From Fidelibacterota bacterium REDSEA-S14_B6 (GTDB taxonomy: Bacteria > Fidelibacterota > Marinisomatia > Marinisomatales > S15-B10): 8,432 nucleotides of DNA. The DNA is taken from assembly GCA_001626655.1 (NCBI GenBank), contig LUOC01000143.1, positions 1 to 8,432 on the forward strand, given 5' to 3'. Numbering within the stretch: position 1 is the stretch's first letter; every line of letters starts with the position of its first letter. Below are positions 1 through 5,738 of this stretch, one piece after another. A model generated the notes under the pieces. That model was not told the origin of the DNA and did no database searches. It was given only the letters and a program-made list of their open reading frames with translations. The position numbers and the translations under genes were made by a program.

Positions 1-781
1 AGGTTACCCCCAGCGCCATAAACGCGTCTACCCATGACATGTGTGTCCCGGCTGTTGTGAGACCATCAGGCACGTTGTAGGCGGCGGTGGCACGGATGCC
101 AAGTCTCAAGTCTAACAGATCCCCCAGGGCCATACCGATGCTTTGTACGGCCATATAGGCGGGGGAAGTTCCCAGCATTCCCATGCCGAGGCGAAGGTTC
201 GCCGGCCCCGATGGAATCGTAATGACGCCAAAAAAACCGATGCCGCCGAACTTCCCTTTCAGTGGAAGAACATCCTTATTCTTGATCGTCAGTCCCGTTT
301 CATCGTAAGTAAAATCGTAGGTTCCCACTTCCGCTCCCAGACGGAAACCGATGGGACCGATAGAGAAATAAGACGGAAGGTCGACGCTGACCCGACCATT
401 CGGCGTGCCGAGCCACGGCAGAAGAGTGCTGTTGCGGAAAGTCGGCATTCCCCCGGAAACGGTGATGGTGTACCCCTGCCTCGTGTCTCCTTCAAAATCT
501 TCCTGAAAGGGCGCCGCTTCAAGATCATCAAATCCGGCCAGTCCCTCTTCATCAAATCCCTCCTCATCGAACCCCTCTTCATCGAAAAACTCCTCATCGC
601 CAAACTCGTCTCCCTCCAGCGGAAAATCCTCTTCCTCCAGAAACCCCTCCTCGTCCAGAAACTCCTCACCGAACTCCTCTTCGAAAGGATCGGTCTCCTC
701 TTGAGCCACCAAAGGGGTAAACGCAACCGCGATCCACAGGGCGGCGAAATAGATGAGTTTTCTGTCCACAGTTTTTTTCAT
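1..781 (-). CDS. Exported acidic-linker envelope protein, paralogue of the upstream gene (3' end cut by window edge)
   Basis: An open frame reads on the minus strand from an ATG at 781 to the window edge (260 complete codons, no stop). A signal peptide (MKKTVDRKLIYFAALW..., likely cleaved after PLVA, residue 26) is followed by a linker rich in Glu, Asp, Phe and Gly (about residues 27-95, with three FDEEG units). A C-terminal domain of about 150 residues with alternating hydrophobic/Gly pattern follows and suggests beta structure. It aligns with the neighbour's C-terminal domain: IGPIGFRLGAEV against LGPIRMRIGAEV, and GVITIPSGPANLRLG against GMVTFPAGPSDMHGG. By that alignment only a few residues are missing. 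It starts 5 nt after the upstream stop, so the two are probably co-transcribed; no clear Shine-Dalgarno is visible. No named family is recognised. An outer-membrane or surface role is inferred from the signal peptide and composition. Confidence 0.8.
   Translation of the reverse strand, partial: MKKTVDRKLIYFAALWIAVAFTPLVAQEETDPFEEEFGEEFLDEEGFLEEEDFPLEGDEFGDEEFFDEEGFDEEGFDEEGLAGFDDLEAAPFQEDFEGDTRQGYTITVSGGMPTFRNSTLLPWLGTPNGRVSVDLPSYFSIGPIGFRLGAEVGTYDFTYDETGLTIKNKDVLPLKGKFGGIGFFGVITIPSGPANLRLGMGMLGTSPAYMAVQSIGMALGDLLDLRLGIRATAAYNVPDGLTTAGTHMSWVDAFMALGVT
542..586 (-). repeat. Three tandem 15-bp units encoding FDEEG
   Basis: Three consecutive 15-bp units (542-556, 557-571, 572-586) differ at only a few bases and encode three copies of Phe-Asp-Glu-Glu-Gly on the minus strand inside the acidic linker. 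Such in-frame units can expand or contract by slippage without breaking the frame. Confidence 0.8.
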
Positions 782-786
782 CCCAA

Positions 787-1575
787 TCACAGATCGAGGC
801 TATAGACCACCGTAAAGAATCCCTCGAACCAGGTGGCGCGGGGTCCAATCTCTTTGAGCTGTTCCGGCGCCGTCAATGTGAGGGTCGCCCTCGTCCCCAT
901 CTTGAAGATGATGTTGTCGGCGTAGGGAATACCGAAACTTTGCCCCACAACAACCGCCGGCGCACTGCCGAGAAACCCGACGCCACCGTGCATGTCCGAC
1001 GGCCCGGCGGGAAAGGTGACCATTCCGTAAACACCCACGCCGCTGAACTCGCCGCCTTCCGGGAGGTAGTTGATAAATTTGTAGGTGACCACCTCAGCGC
1101 CGATCCGCATTCGGATAGGACCGAGGCGGAAGGTGAAAGGAAGGTCAGCGCCGAAGCGGACATCGATGAGGGAGTTCCAGGTCATCAGCGTGTTGTTCAC
1201 AAAGGCGGGCGAGGCAGCGGAAAGACGGACGGCGTAACCGAGATCGATCGATTCTTCTTCAGGCGCCTCCTCACCGAATTCCTCTTCCATCGGTTCCTCG
1301 TCCACAAGGAAGTCGTCAAGCTCATCGCCGAAATCATCTTCGGGGAATTCGTCATCAAAGAGTTCTTCACCTTCGTCGAAGAACTCCTCATCCTCACCAA
1401 AAAAGTCATCGCCAATCCCCTCCTCTTCTTCACCCCAGATGATCGCCTCCCCCTCCTCTTCCTCCTGGGCGCAGAGCGGCGACAGCCCTACGGCCACGGT
1501 ACAAAACAGCAGGCACAGAAATCGCCCGAGCAGAGCGATACTACGCCAATCCCGTGATATCACGTGTCGATTCAA
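787..1575 (-). CDS. Exported acidic-linker envelope protein, first gene of a paralogous pair
   Basis: This is a 262-residue protein. The N-terminus is basic then hydrophobic (about residues 10-35, likely cleavage after LCA at 36) and reads as a signal peptide. Residues about 37-108 form a strongly acidic stretch with repeated EEFFDEGEELFDDEFPEDDF-type text. Residues about 110-262 form a Gly-rich, alternating hydrophobic domain shared with the downstream gene. The frame is opened by a TTG at 1575; a GTG four codons later is an equally possible start, and an in-frame TAA at 1602-1600 rules out a longer one. No good ribosome site marks either. The gene lies upstream of its paralogue with a 5-nt gap, which suggests tandem duplication and co-expression. 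It is transcribed divergently from the tRNA cluster. I do not recognise a named family; function is unknown. Confidence 0.82.
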   Translation of the reverse strand: MNRHVISRDWRSIALLGRFLCLLFCTVAVGLSPLCAQEEEEGEAIIWGEEEEGIGDDFFGEDEEFFDEGEELFDDEFPEDDFGDELDDFLVDEEPMEEEFGEEAPEEESIDLGYAVRLSAASPAFVNNTLMTWNSLIDVRFGADLPFTFRLGPIRMRIGAEVVTYKFINYLPEGGEFSGVGVYGMVTFPAGPSDMHGGVGFLGSAPAVVVGQSFGIPYADNIIFKMGTRATLTLTAPEQLKEIGPRATWFEGFFTVVYSLDL

Positions 1576-1725
1576 TTTGTTTTTCCGTCTGAACGTACCT
1601 TACCTCTTCTCGTCGACAGACGTTGTCAACTGAGAATATAAAATCACTTTTGAGAGAAAGCAAAGAATCCGGGCGTATCTGTCCGGCGCTAAAAAGTGGT
1701 GATTTCTTTTGGCGATCGGCACAAT

Positions 1726-1796
1726 TGGGGAGTCGTCTAACGGCAGGACGCCAGGTTCTGGCCCTGGTAATTGGGGTTCGAATCCCTGCTCCCCAG
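1726..1796 (+). tRNA. tRNA-Gln (anticodon CTG)
   Basis: The acceptor arms TGGGGAG and CTCCCCA pair over 7 bp. The anticodon stem CCAGG/CCTGG encloses the loop TTCTGGC, giving anticodon CTG (reads CAG). The T arm has GTTCGAAT with a 5-bp stem that includes two G-U pairs. The discriminator is G, as usual for Gln. CCA is not encoded. It is first of three tRNAs on this strand. Confidence 0.95.
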
Positions 1797-1805
1797 CGGA
1801 TTCAT

Positions 1806-1879
1806 GCACCCGTAGCTCAATTGGATAGAGCGTCTGGCTACGGACCAGAAGGTTCCGGGTTCGACTCCTGGCGGGTGTA
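1806..1879 (+). tRNA. tRNA-Arg (anticodon ACG)
   Basis: The acceptor GCACCCG pairs with CGGGTGT, with a G-U at the first pair. The D arm is GCTC/GAGC. The anticodon stem TCTGG/CCAGA holds the loop CTACGGA, so the anticodon is ACG (normally modified to ICG and reading CGU/CGC/CGA). The T loop is TTCGACT. The discriminator is A and CCA is not encoded. It lies 9 nt after tRNA-Gln, so the cluster is probably one transcript. Confidence 0.95.
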
Positions 1880-1883
1880 CTGA

Positions 1884-1958
1884 GGCCCGTTCGTCTAGCG
1901 GTCAGGACGCCGCCCTCTCAAGGCGGTAGCAGGGGTTCGATTCCCCTACGGGCTACCA
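1884..1958 (+). tRNA. tRNA-Glu (anticodon CTC), CCA encoded
   Basis: The acceptor GGCCCGT pairs with ACGGGCT, with a G-U at the first pair. The anticodon stem CCGCC/GGCGG holds the loop CTCTCAA, giving anticodon CTC (reads GAG). The T arm AGGGG/CCCCT encloses TTCGATT. The mature body ends at A1955 and the next three bases are CCA, so unlike its two neighbours this gene encodes its 3' end. It lies 4 nt after tRNA-Arg. Confidence 0.95.
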
Positions 1959-2113
1959 ATCTCCTTCCGCCAAAAGCGGGGTACGATTGTCAAGCTATCT
2001 TGGCTCTTGGTTGAGAAAGGCTTGCCGTCACCATTCCTCATCACCTCCCACAGGATGCATCGGGAGAACAGTACTTCCCTTTCATCAGCGCCAGATTCTA
2101 CAATCCAAAAAAC

Positions 2114-2142
2114 TTGAATGGAGATGGTGTTAACTGTAGCTT
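2114..2142 (+). promoter_or_regulatory. Candidate promoter of the MORN-like lipoprotein gene
   Basis: TTGAAT (2114-2119) and TAGCTT (2137-2142) are separated by 17 bp and end 28 nt before the start codon. TAGCTTG also resembles the TAnnTTTG element of Bacteroidetes promoters. This rests on pattern only. Confidence 0.3.
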
Positions 2143-2156
2143 GTGCTAAGCAACAT

Positions 2157-2163
2157 GGTGAGG
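2157..2163 (+). promoter_or_regulatory. Ribosome binding site of the lipoprotein gene
   Basis: GGTGAGG lies 7 nt before the ATG at 2171. It is one of the few plausible Shine-Dalgarno sites in the window and supports that start. Confidence 0.55.
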
Positions 2164-2170
2164 TATTAAC

Positions 2171-2872
2171 ATGAAAACGAGACTGATGATTCTACTGTTC
2201 CTGTTTGGGTGTGGCTCTACTGGCCAGAATAGTCCGAAGCCGCAAAGAAACATGACTATAGACCGGGGAAAGCCCATGACTATAGAGTCAGAAAAGCCCA
2301 ATACAGTAGAGCGTAAAGCGCCCGTGACTCAAGCACCGGAAAAAGTGATTGATGCAGCAACCCTGGTTGGAAAGGGGAGTTTCAGGACAGGCAGAACCTT
2401 CTATGCACCCGGATCCGAATCACCCTACACGGGGAAAGCGCTCTACAGTCATCCGAACGGAAAGAAGCATGAGGAAGGATATTTCAAAGATGGAAAACGG
2501 GTTGGGATGTGGCGCGCCTGGTACAATACCGGATCGAAGTGGATAGAACGAAACTACGTGGACGGAAAAGCAGAAGGTCCCTACGTCAGCTTCCACAAGA
2601 ACGGCAATAAGTCACAAGAGGGGGTTAACAAGGCCGGAAAAAAGAGTGGAAAATGGACTGACTGGTATGAGTCAAACGGCCAGATAAAAAAGGAACAGAA
2701 TTACGAGGCCGGGAAAAAAGTGGCCCCCTCAATCAGCTGGTACGAGAACGGCGTGAAATCTTACGAGGGTGATGGGTCTATGTTCGGAGAGTCCAAATGT
2801 TGGAATGAAGAGGGGAGCGACTGTGAATGCGTCTGGGACGACTACGGCATTGTTGCCACCTGCAAGAAATGA
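2171..2872 (+). CDS. MORN/YwqK-like repeat lipoprotein
   Basis: This is a 233-residue predicted lipoprotein. The N-terminus MKTRLMILLFLFGC is a lipoprotein signal with lipobox LFGC (acylated Cys14). Residues about 28-59 are a low-complexity linker of 8-residue repeats. From about residue 85 the protein has four to five degenerate units of about 23 residues, built around NGKKHEEGYFKDGKRVGMW, DGKAEGPYVSFHKNG, AGKKSGKWTDWYESNG and YENGVKSYEGD. This is the pattern of MORN-variant repeats, often annotated as YwqK-family antitoxin. No toxin partner is nearby, so an antitoxin role is not supported; a surface-anchored structural or binding role is more likely. The C-terminal 30 residues hold four Cys (KCWNEEGSDCECVW..., ATCKK), which could form disulfides. 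It is the only protein gene on the plus strand and appears to have its own promoter. Confidence 0.85.
   Translation: MKTRLMILLFLFGCGSTGQNSPKPQRNMTIDRGKPMTIESEKPNTVERKAPVTQAPEKVIDAATLVGKGSFRTGRTFYAPGSESPYTGKALYSHPNGKKHEEGYFKDGKRVGMWRAWYNTGSKWIERNYVDGKAEGPYVSFHKNGNKSQEGVNKAGKKSGKWTDWYESNGQIKKEQNYEAGKKVAPSISWYENGVKSYEGDGSMFGESKCWNEEGSDCECVWDDYGIVATCKK
2251..2322 (+). repeat. 24-bp tandem repeat (three units) in the lipoprotein linker
   Basis: Units at 2251-2274, 2275-2298 and 2299-2322 share a 24-bp period. The first two both begin CATGACTATAGA and end AAAGCC, and the third has diverged. They encode MTIDRGKP, MTIESEKP and NTVERKAP; a fourth, weaker unit (VTQAPEKV) may follow. Confidence 0.75.
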
Positions 2873-2876
2873 ATGC

Positions 2877-2910
2877 GAGCGACCTGAAACGGTGACAGGA
2901 TTCGCTCTTT
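2877..2910 (+). terminator. Hairpin terminator between convergent genes
   Basis: GAGCGA-CCTG pairs with CAGG-TCGCTC around a 9-nt loop, with a 2-nt bulge (AT) on the 3' arm. TTT follows at 2908-2910. It sits in the 39-nt gap between the stop of the lipoprotein gene and the stop of the minus-strand thioredoxin-like gene. The T-run is short, so strength is uncertain; it is better placed for the plus strand. Confidence 0.55.
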
Positions 2911-2911
2911 G

Positions 2912-3754
2912 CTATCTGAGAAGGATCGCTTTGGTGGTCTTCGAACTGCGGGAGGTCTCAAGCCGTATCAGGTAGACGCCCGACGGCAGATCACCAGCAT
3001 CCCACCGCAGCTGATGCCGACCGGCCTCAAAGTGTCTACCGGAAGCGAGCCTCGCCACCTCCCCGCCGAGGCTGTTGTAGACAACCACATCGGCCATCGT
3101 CTGCTCAAACAGAGAAAAACTGATTGTCGTTGACGGGTTGAACGGATTCGGATAGACATCAAAAAGTTCAATCTCGGACGGCGTGATCATCTCGGAAACC
3201 TCCGGCGCCACCGAAACGGTGGGCATCTCCTCGATCAACTCTTTAATCTCTTTTTTCACCGCACTTTCGCTAAAACCGTAATCCCTGTATCTCACCACCA
3301 TGTTGTGATCCAGAATGATGTTCATGGGGACGTAATACTGGACGCCGGGCTGTGAGCTCCCGTCCCACGCAAATTCGTAGAAGAGGTTATAGTCTGAATC
3401 ATTAATGAGCGGATAGGTCAGATCAAACTTGGTCGCCCACTGCCTACAGCTGTAGGGCTGACCCCAGTCCGAACCGGCGCCGAGAACGATTAGTCCCTCG
3501 TCCTTGAATTCCTGAAAAATCGTTTCAGTAGATGGAGCCTCCACCTGGCAGGAGCCTCACCACGTGGCAAAAAGATTGATCCAGATAACATGGTGCTCTC
3601 CGCCGTTCTCACCACCGTTGTAGCTGTACAATGAAAGGTCCCCTTCACCGTTTGAACAAATCTCTTTTGAGAAATCCTTCACGGTGTCCCCGATCGAATA
3701 GGTCTGGGCGGCGAGGAGACCGGAGAGGAATAGGAGAGTGAATATCTTCTTCAC
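2912..3754 (-). CDS. Secreted TlpA-like thioredoxin-fold selenoprotein with T9SS sorting domain (TGA read as Sec)
   Basis: Read through one in-frame TGA (3559-3557) the frame gives 280 residues. Residues 1-16 are a signal peptide (MKKIFTLLFLSGLLAA). A thioredoxin-like domain follows: an HHVIWINLFATW strand leads into U66-G-S-C69, the place where TlpA/AhpC-like proteins have WCxxC. QVEAP then starts the helix, a second Cys lies in SDWGQPYSCRQW, and a YVPMNIILDHN strand carries the cis-Pro (Pro143). Residues about 198-280 form a type A T9SS sorting domain (FDVYPNPFNPSTTISFSL..., ending KAILLR). Expected role: extracytoplasmic thiol-disulfide or peroxide chemistry, secreted or surface-attached through T9SS. 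The start is GTG at 3754, with a stop three codons upstream. Without Sec the frame splits into a 65-residue N-terminal piece and a downstream piece lacking both signal peptide and active site. Alternatives are a nonsense mutation or sequencing error at that codon. Confidence 0.8.
3530..3546 (-). promoter_or_regulatory. Candidate bacterial SECIS hairpin
   Basis: Starting 11 nt after the TGA, AGGUGGA (3546-3540) pairs with UCCAUCU (3536-3530): 7 bp with one G-U, capped by the triloop GGC (3539-3537). The loop begins 17 nt after the stop codon and has G at its first two positions. This fits the general bacterial SECIS description (loop roughly 16-37 nt after UGA, stem of at least 4 bp, G early in the loop). 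The E. coli-type bulged U is not evident, and a competing 4-bp fold (CUCC/GGAG) exists. Confidence 0.5.
3557..3559 (-). other. Candidate selenocysteine codon (in-frame TGA)
   Basis: TGA stands between ATW and GSC, replacing the first Cys codon of the thioredoxin CxxC motif. The frame continues without another stop for 214 sense codons, with recognisable homology on both sides. Confidence 0.72.
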
Positions 3755-3822
3755 GCGGGAAACTTACGGGCGGAACCGCCAACGATTCAAGAAGATGAGG
3801 AAAGTTTTGTCGCTGGAAGCAG

Positions 3823-5085
3823 TTATTCCCTCATGTGGGACGGCAGTCCCGGCTTCACTTCCGGCCCCACCGGCGGTTCGTAATCGAAGGCTTTCACACT
3901 CTCAATAAATTCCTTCCTTACCGGCTCGAGCAGACTTGGATCAGTCATCACATCAATGGCGTTAAAGGCGAGGACCTTACACGCCTTGAGCATCGCCTTA
4001 AGTCCCGGTTCGCTTCCAGAAGCAGCTGTGGAGGCCCACGAATGAGCCGGAATATTTTGTGGCCAGTTGCTGACGCCGAAACCCGCTGTGGGGGTCACCC
4101 ACGATATATTAGCCACATCAGTAGAACCACCTGATTCTCTTGGGGGATCAAGGTTCAATTCTTCAACTTCTGTATGATACCCTTCAACGTCCACACCAAA
4201 AGCTTCCTGAAGATCCCGAGCGAACTTCTCTTCCGCCTTTGTGTATTTCGTCGGTCCCATAAGGGAAAGGTTGGCGTGGACTATTTTAGCAACTTCGTGG
4301 TTGTGATTGTACTCATAGACCCCTGTTAGCATGTTAATATCTGCTGGTTTAAATCCGGATTTCGGATTCCCGTATTCTTCCCCCCACGCCATCATGTCTG
4401 CAGCCTTCACGATTGTTTCAACGTGTCGGTATATTTTCATTACTTCGGGCCAGTCCTTGGCGCGGTTATACATCCAGATGGATGCTTTGGCGGGAATAAC
4501 GTTGGGGGCGCCGCCGCCATCCGTCACCACATAGTGAATCCTTCCAGTCGTGGGCATATGTTCACGGAGAAGGTTCACACCTGTCTCAAACGCCTCAACG
4601 GCATCCAGGGCCGATACTCCCTCCCATGGGCTCTTTAGCGCAAGGGCCCCTCCGATAGTTCCGGCGCCGAAGAGGGAATGACCGCATCCGTGTCCGCCGG
4701 CTCCTGTCATCACTGGGTCAATAGACGTTTTTACTTTTTGCGACAGCCCCGGAAGGGCGTCGTATTCAGCGAGAAAAGCGATCACCGGTTTCCCTGATCC
4801 ATACTCAGCGACAAATGCCGACGGCATATCCGAGACGCCCCGCTCCAACCTAAAGCCGGCTTCTTCCAGCATCCCCGACAGCAGCTCAGCGGACCGGTGT
4901 TCCTTCAGCGCAATTTCGGCATAATCCCAAACGATCTTAGATGCTTTCTGTATTGTCTTACTGTTCTTGTCCACCCATCCCGATGCTGTTTTCTTCACCT
5001 TTGTCATCGTCCCGGGCTGAGCGCCCACAACAGAAAAAGTGGACATAACGGCTGCAACGGCAACCGCTGCCGTGTTCTGTCTCAT
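3823..5085 (-). CDS. M20D-family amidohydrolase with internal in-frame deletion, probably inactive
   Basis: The protein has 420 residues. Residues 1-22 look like a signal peptide (MRQNTAAVAVAAVMSTFSVVGA), so it would act outside the cytoplasm. Family features include AEYDALPGLSQK (about 106-117), the metal-binding HGCGH (132-136), SALDAVEAFETGVNLLREH, SGGSTDVANISWVTPT and the late PAHSW His. These match AbgB-like M20 peptidases/amidohydrolases that hydrolyse N-acyl amide bonds. At residue 151 (ALK|SPWEG, near 4633) the sequence jumps from the helix after HGCGH straight to the region following AHAA in relatives. About 70-75 residues are missing, including the [PG]EEGG segment with the catalytic Glu and a metal ligand, and the WHP His. 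Zn chemistry should be lost unless the deletion is an assembly error. AGGAGA lies 6 nt before the ATG, and the gap to the upstream gene is 18 nt (operon). Confidence 0.8.
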   Translation of the reverse strand: MRQNTAAVAVAAVMSTFSVVGAQPGTMTKVKKTASGWVDKNSKTIQKASKIVWDYAEIALKEHRSAELLSGMLEEAGFRLERGVSDMPSAFVAEYGSGKPVIAFLAEYDALPGLSQKVKTSIDPVMTGAGGHGCGHSLFGAGTIGGALALKSPWEGVSALDAVEAFETGVNLLREHMPTTGRIHYVVTDGGGAPNVIPAKASIWMYNRAKDWPEVMKIYRHVETIVKAADMMAWGEEYGNPKSGFKPADINMLTGVYEYNHNHEVAKIVHANLSLMGPTKYTKAEEKFARDLQEAFGVDVEGYHTEVEELNLDPPRESGGSTDVANISWVTPTAGFGVSNWPQNIPAHSWASTAASGSEPGLKAMLKACKVLAFNAIDVMTDPSLLEPVRKEFIESVKAFDYEPPVGPEVKPGLPSHMRE

Positions 5086-5091
5086 AGCTAT

Positions 5092-5097
5092 TCTCCT
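5092..5097 (-). promoter_or_regulatory. Ribosome binding site of the amidohydrolase gene
   Basis: AGGAGA within AAAAAGGAGAA lies 6 nt upstream of the ATG at 5085. It is the clearest Shine-Dalgarno site on the minus strand here and fixes the start. Confidence 0.7.
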
Positions 5098-5103
5098 TTT
5101 TGA

Positions 5104-5691
5104 CTAGAGGGTTGTGGCAAGGAATTTGCGAAGTTCAGGTTCGGGGACGAATTCCACCACAACTTCTGACAACTGCGCAACATCGCTCCTTGCCATTTCC
5201 ACAATATATTCTGCCTCAATATCCACGGCTTCCATGGTCACCTGAAGGGACCACCCGCTCACCGTGAACGCTACGAGCGGTGAAAAAATGTGCTCGGTCC
5301 TTGTCCTGTCTCTGCTTCCTGACTTCTTCTGCCAGTAGGGGTCGCTGCTGTCCAGAATTGTGGTGTGGACACCGCCGGTCTGATCCAGAAGCATAACGAC
5401 GGGTATAATCCTGAACTCCCCCATGTTAATTCGGTTCATGAGATTGCCGGAGATGGGGAACTTGTTTCGTGCGAACTCGATGGAGGTGAGCGTCCCGTCG
5501 TGCCTTACGCCGCTGTACGGAAGTGACCGCAGCATATCGCTGATCAAGTTTTCCTTCAGCGAATACTTCACCGGCAGAGTCAACATCACCGTTTTCCCCT
5601 TACTCTCGGGATCGACTTCCACTCTCGGTGCGCCGATATTGACTGAATAAGGATTGGCAGCGATAGTCTCAAGGATCTCTTCTAAGATCAT
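5104..5691 (-). CDS. C-terminal part of a FlgO/TolB-like protein, split off by a frameshift
   Basis: This 195-residue frame has no signal peptide and no convincing ribosome site at its first ATG. It begins within what looks like a helix (MILEEILETIAANPYSV) and contains the phrases VMLTLPVKYSLKENLISDML and FVPEPELRKFL. No named domain is recognised. The same frame stays open upstream across the end of the preceding gene (reading LDFGTKETPAEPVSRDAM before the ATG) but has no start codon there. Adding one base to the G5 run at 5758-5762 joins both frames into one protein of about 366 residues. I therefore read it as the second half of one gene rather than an independent gene. Independent translation by coupling to the upstream stop, 47 nt away, cannot be excluded. 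Confidence 0.65.
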   Translation of the reverse strand: MILEEILETIAANPYSVNIGAPRVEVDPESKGKTVMLTLPVKYSLKENLISDMLRSLPYSGVRHDGTLTSIEFARNKFPISGNLMNRINMGEFRIIPVVMLLDQTGGVHTTILDSSDPYWQKKSGSRDRTRTEHIFSPLVAFTVSGWSLQVTMEAVDIEAEYIVEMARSDVAQLSEVVVEFVPEPELRKFLATTL

Positions 5692-5738
5692 GGCATCGCG
5701 AGAGACAGGTTCGGCAGGCGTCTCTTTCGTGCCAAAAT

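Larger units (their letters stand above)
1959..2170 (+). other. Intergenic spacer between the tRNA cluster and the lipoprotein gene
   Basis: No convincing gene is present. A weak hairpin (CCGC-CAAAA-GCGG, about 1968-1980) follows tRNA-Glu but has no T-tract, so I do not call a terminator. A stop-free stretch at 2015-2149 lacks a usable start codon. The distal part carries a candidate promoter and ribosome site for the next gene. Confidence 0.5.

Noticed and set aside
143..805. Long plus-strand frame opposite the first acidic-linker gene
   Set aside because: It is the complement of a frame with a signal peptide, an acidic repeat linker and a paralogue. Its Leu/Ile/Lys-rich text is just the antisense of GAT/GAA/GAG-rich codons.
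940..1557. Plus-strand frame opposite the second acidic-linker gene
   Set aside because: Same antisense effect. No recognisable domain, and the minus-strand gene explains the region.
1600..1809. Minus-strand frame with text like GEQGFEPQLPGPEPGVLPL
   Set aside because: This is a translated complement of tRNA-Gln (GFEP from the T arm), a well-known false gene.
1623..1883. Plus-strand frame running through tRNA-Gln and tRNA-Arg
   Set aside because: It spans two well-folded tRNAs (APVAQLDRASGYGPEGSGFDS is typical tRNA read-through text).
2015..2149. Stop-free 44-codon stretch reading ...QYFPFISARFYNPK... and NGDGVNCSLC
   Set aside because: It has no ATG or GTG start and no homology that I recognise. 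It could be a gene relic, but the evidence is too thin.
3769..3780. Palindrome GGCGGAACCGCC between the amidohydrolase and thioredoxin-like genes
   Set aside because: A 4-5 bp stem with a tiny loop and no T-run on either strand is too weak for a terminator or operator call.
3835..4134. Plus-strand frame opposite the amidohydrolase
   Set aside because: It is a shadow of a gene with clear M20 motifs and has no domain features of its own.
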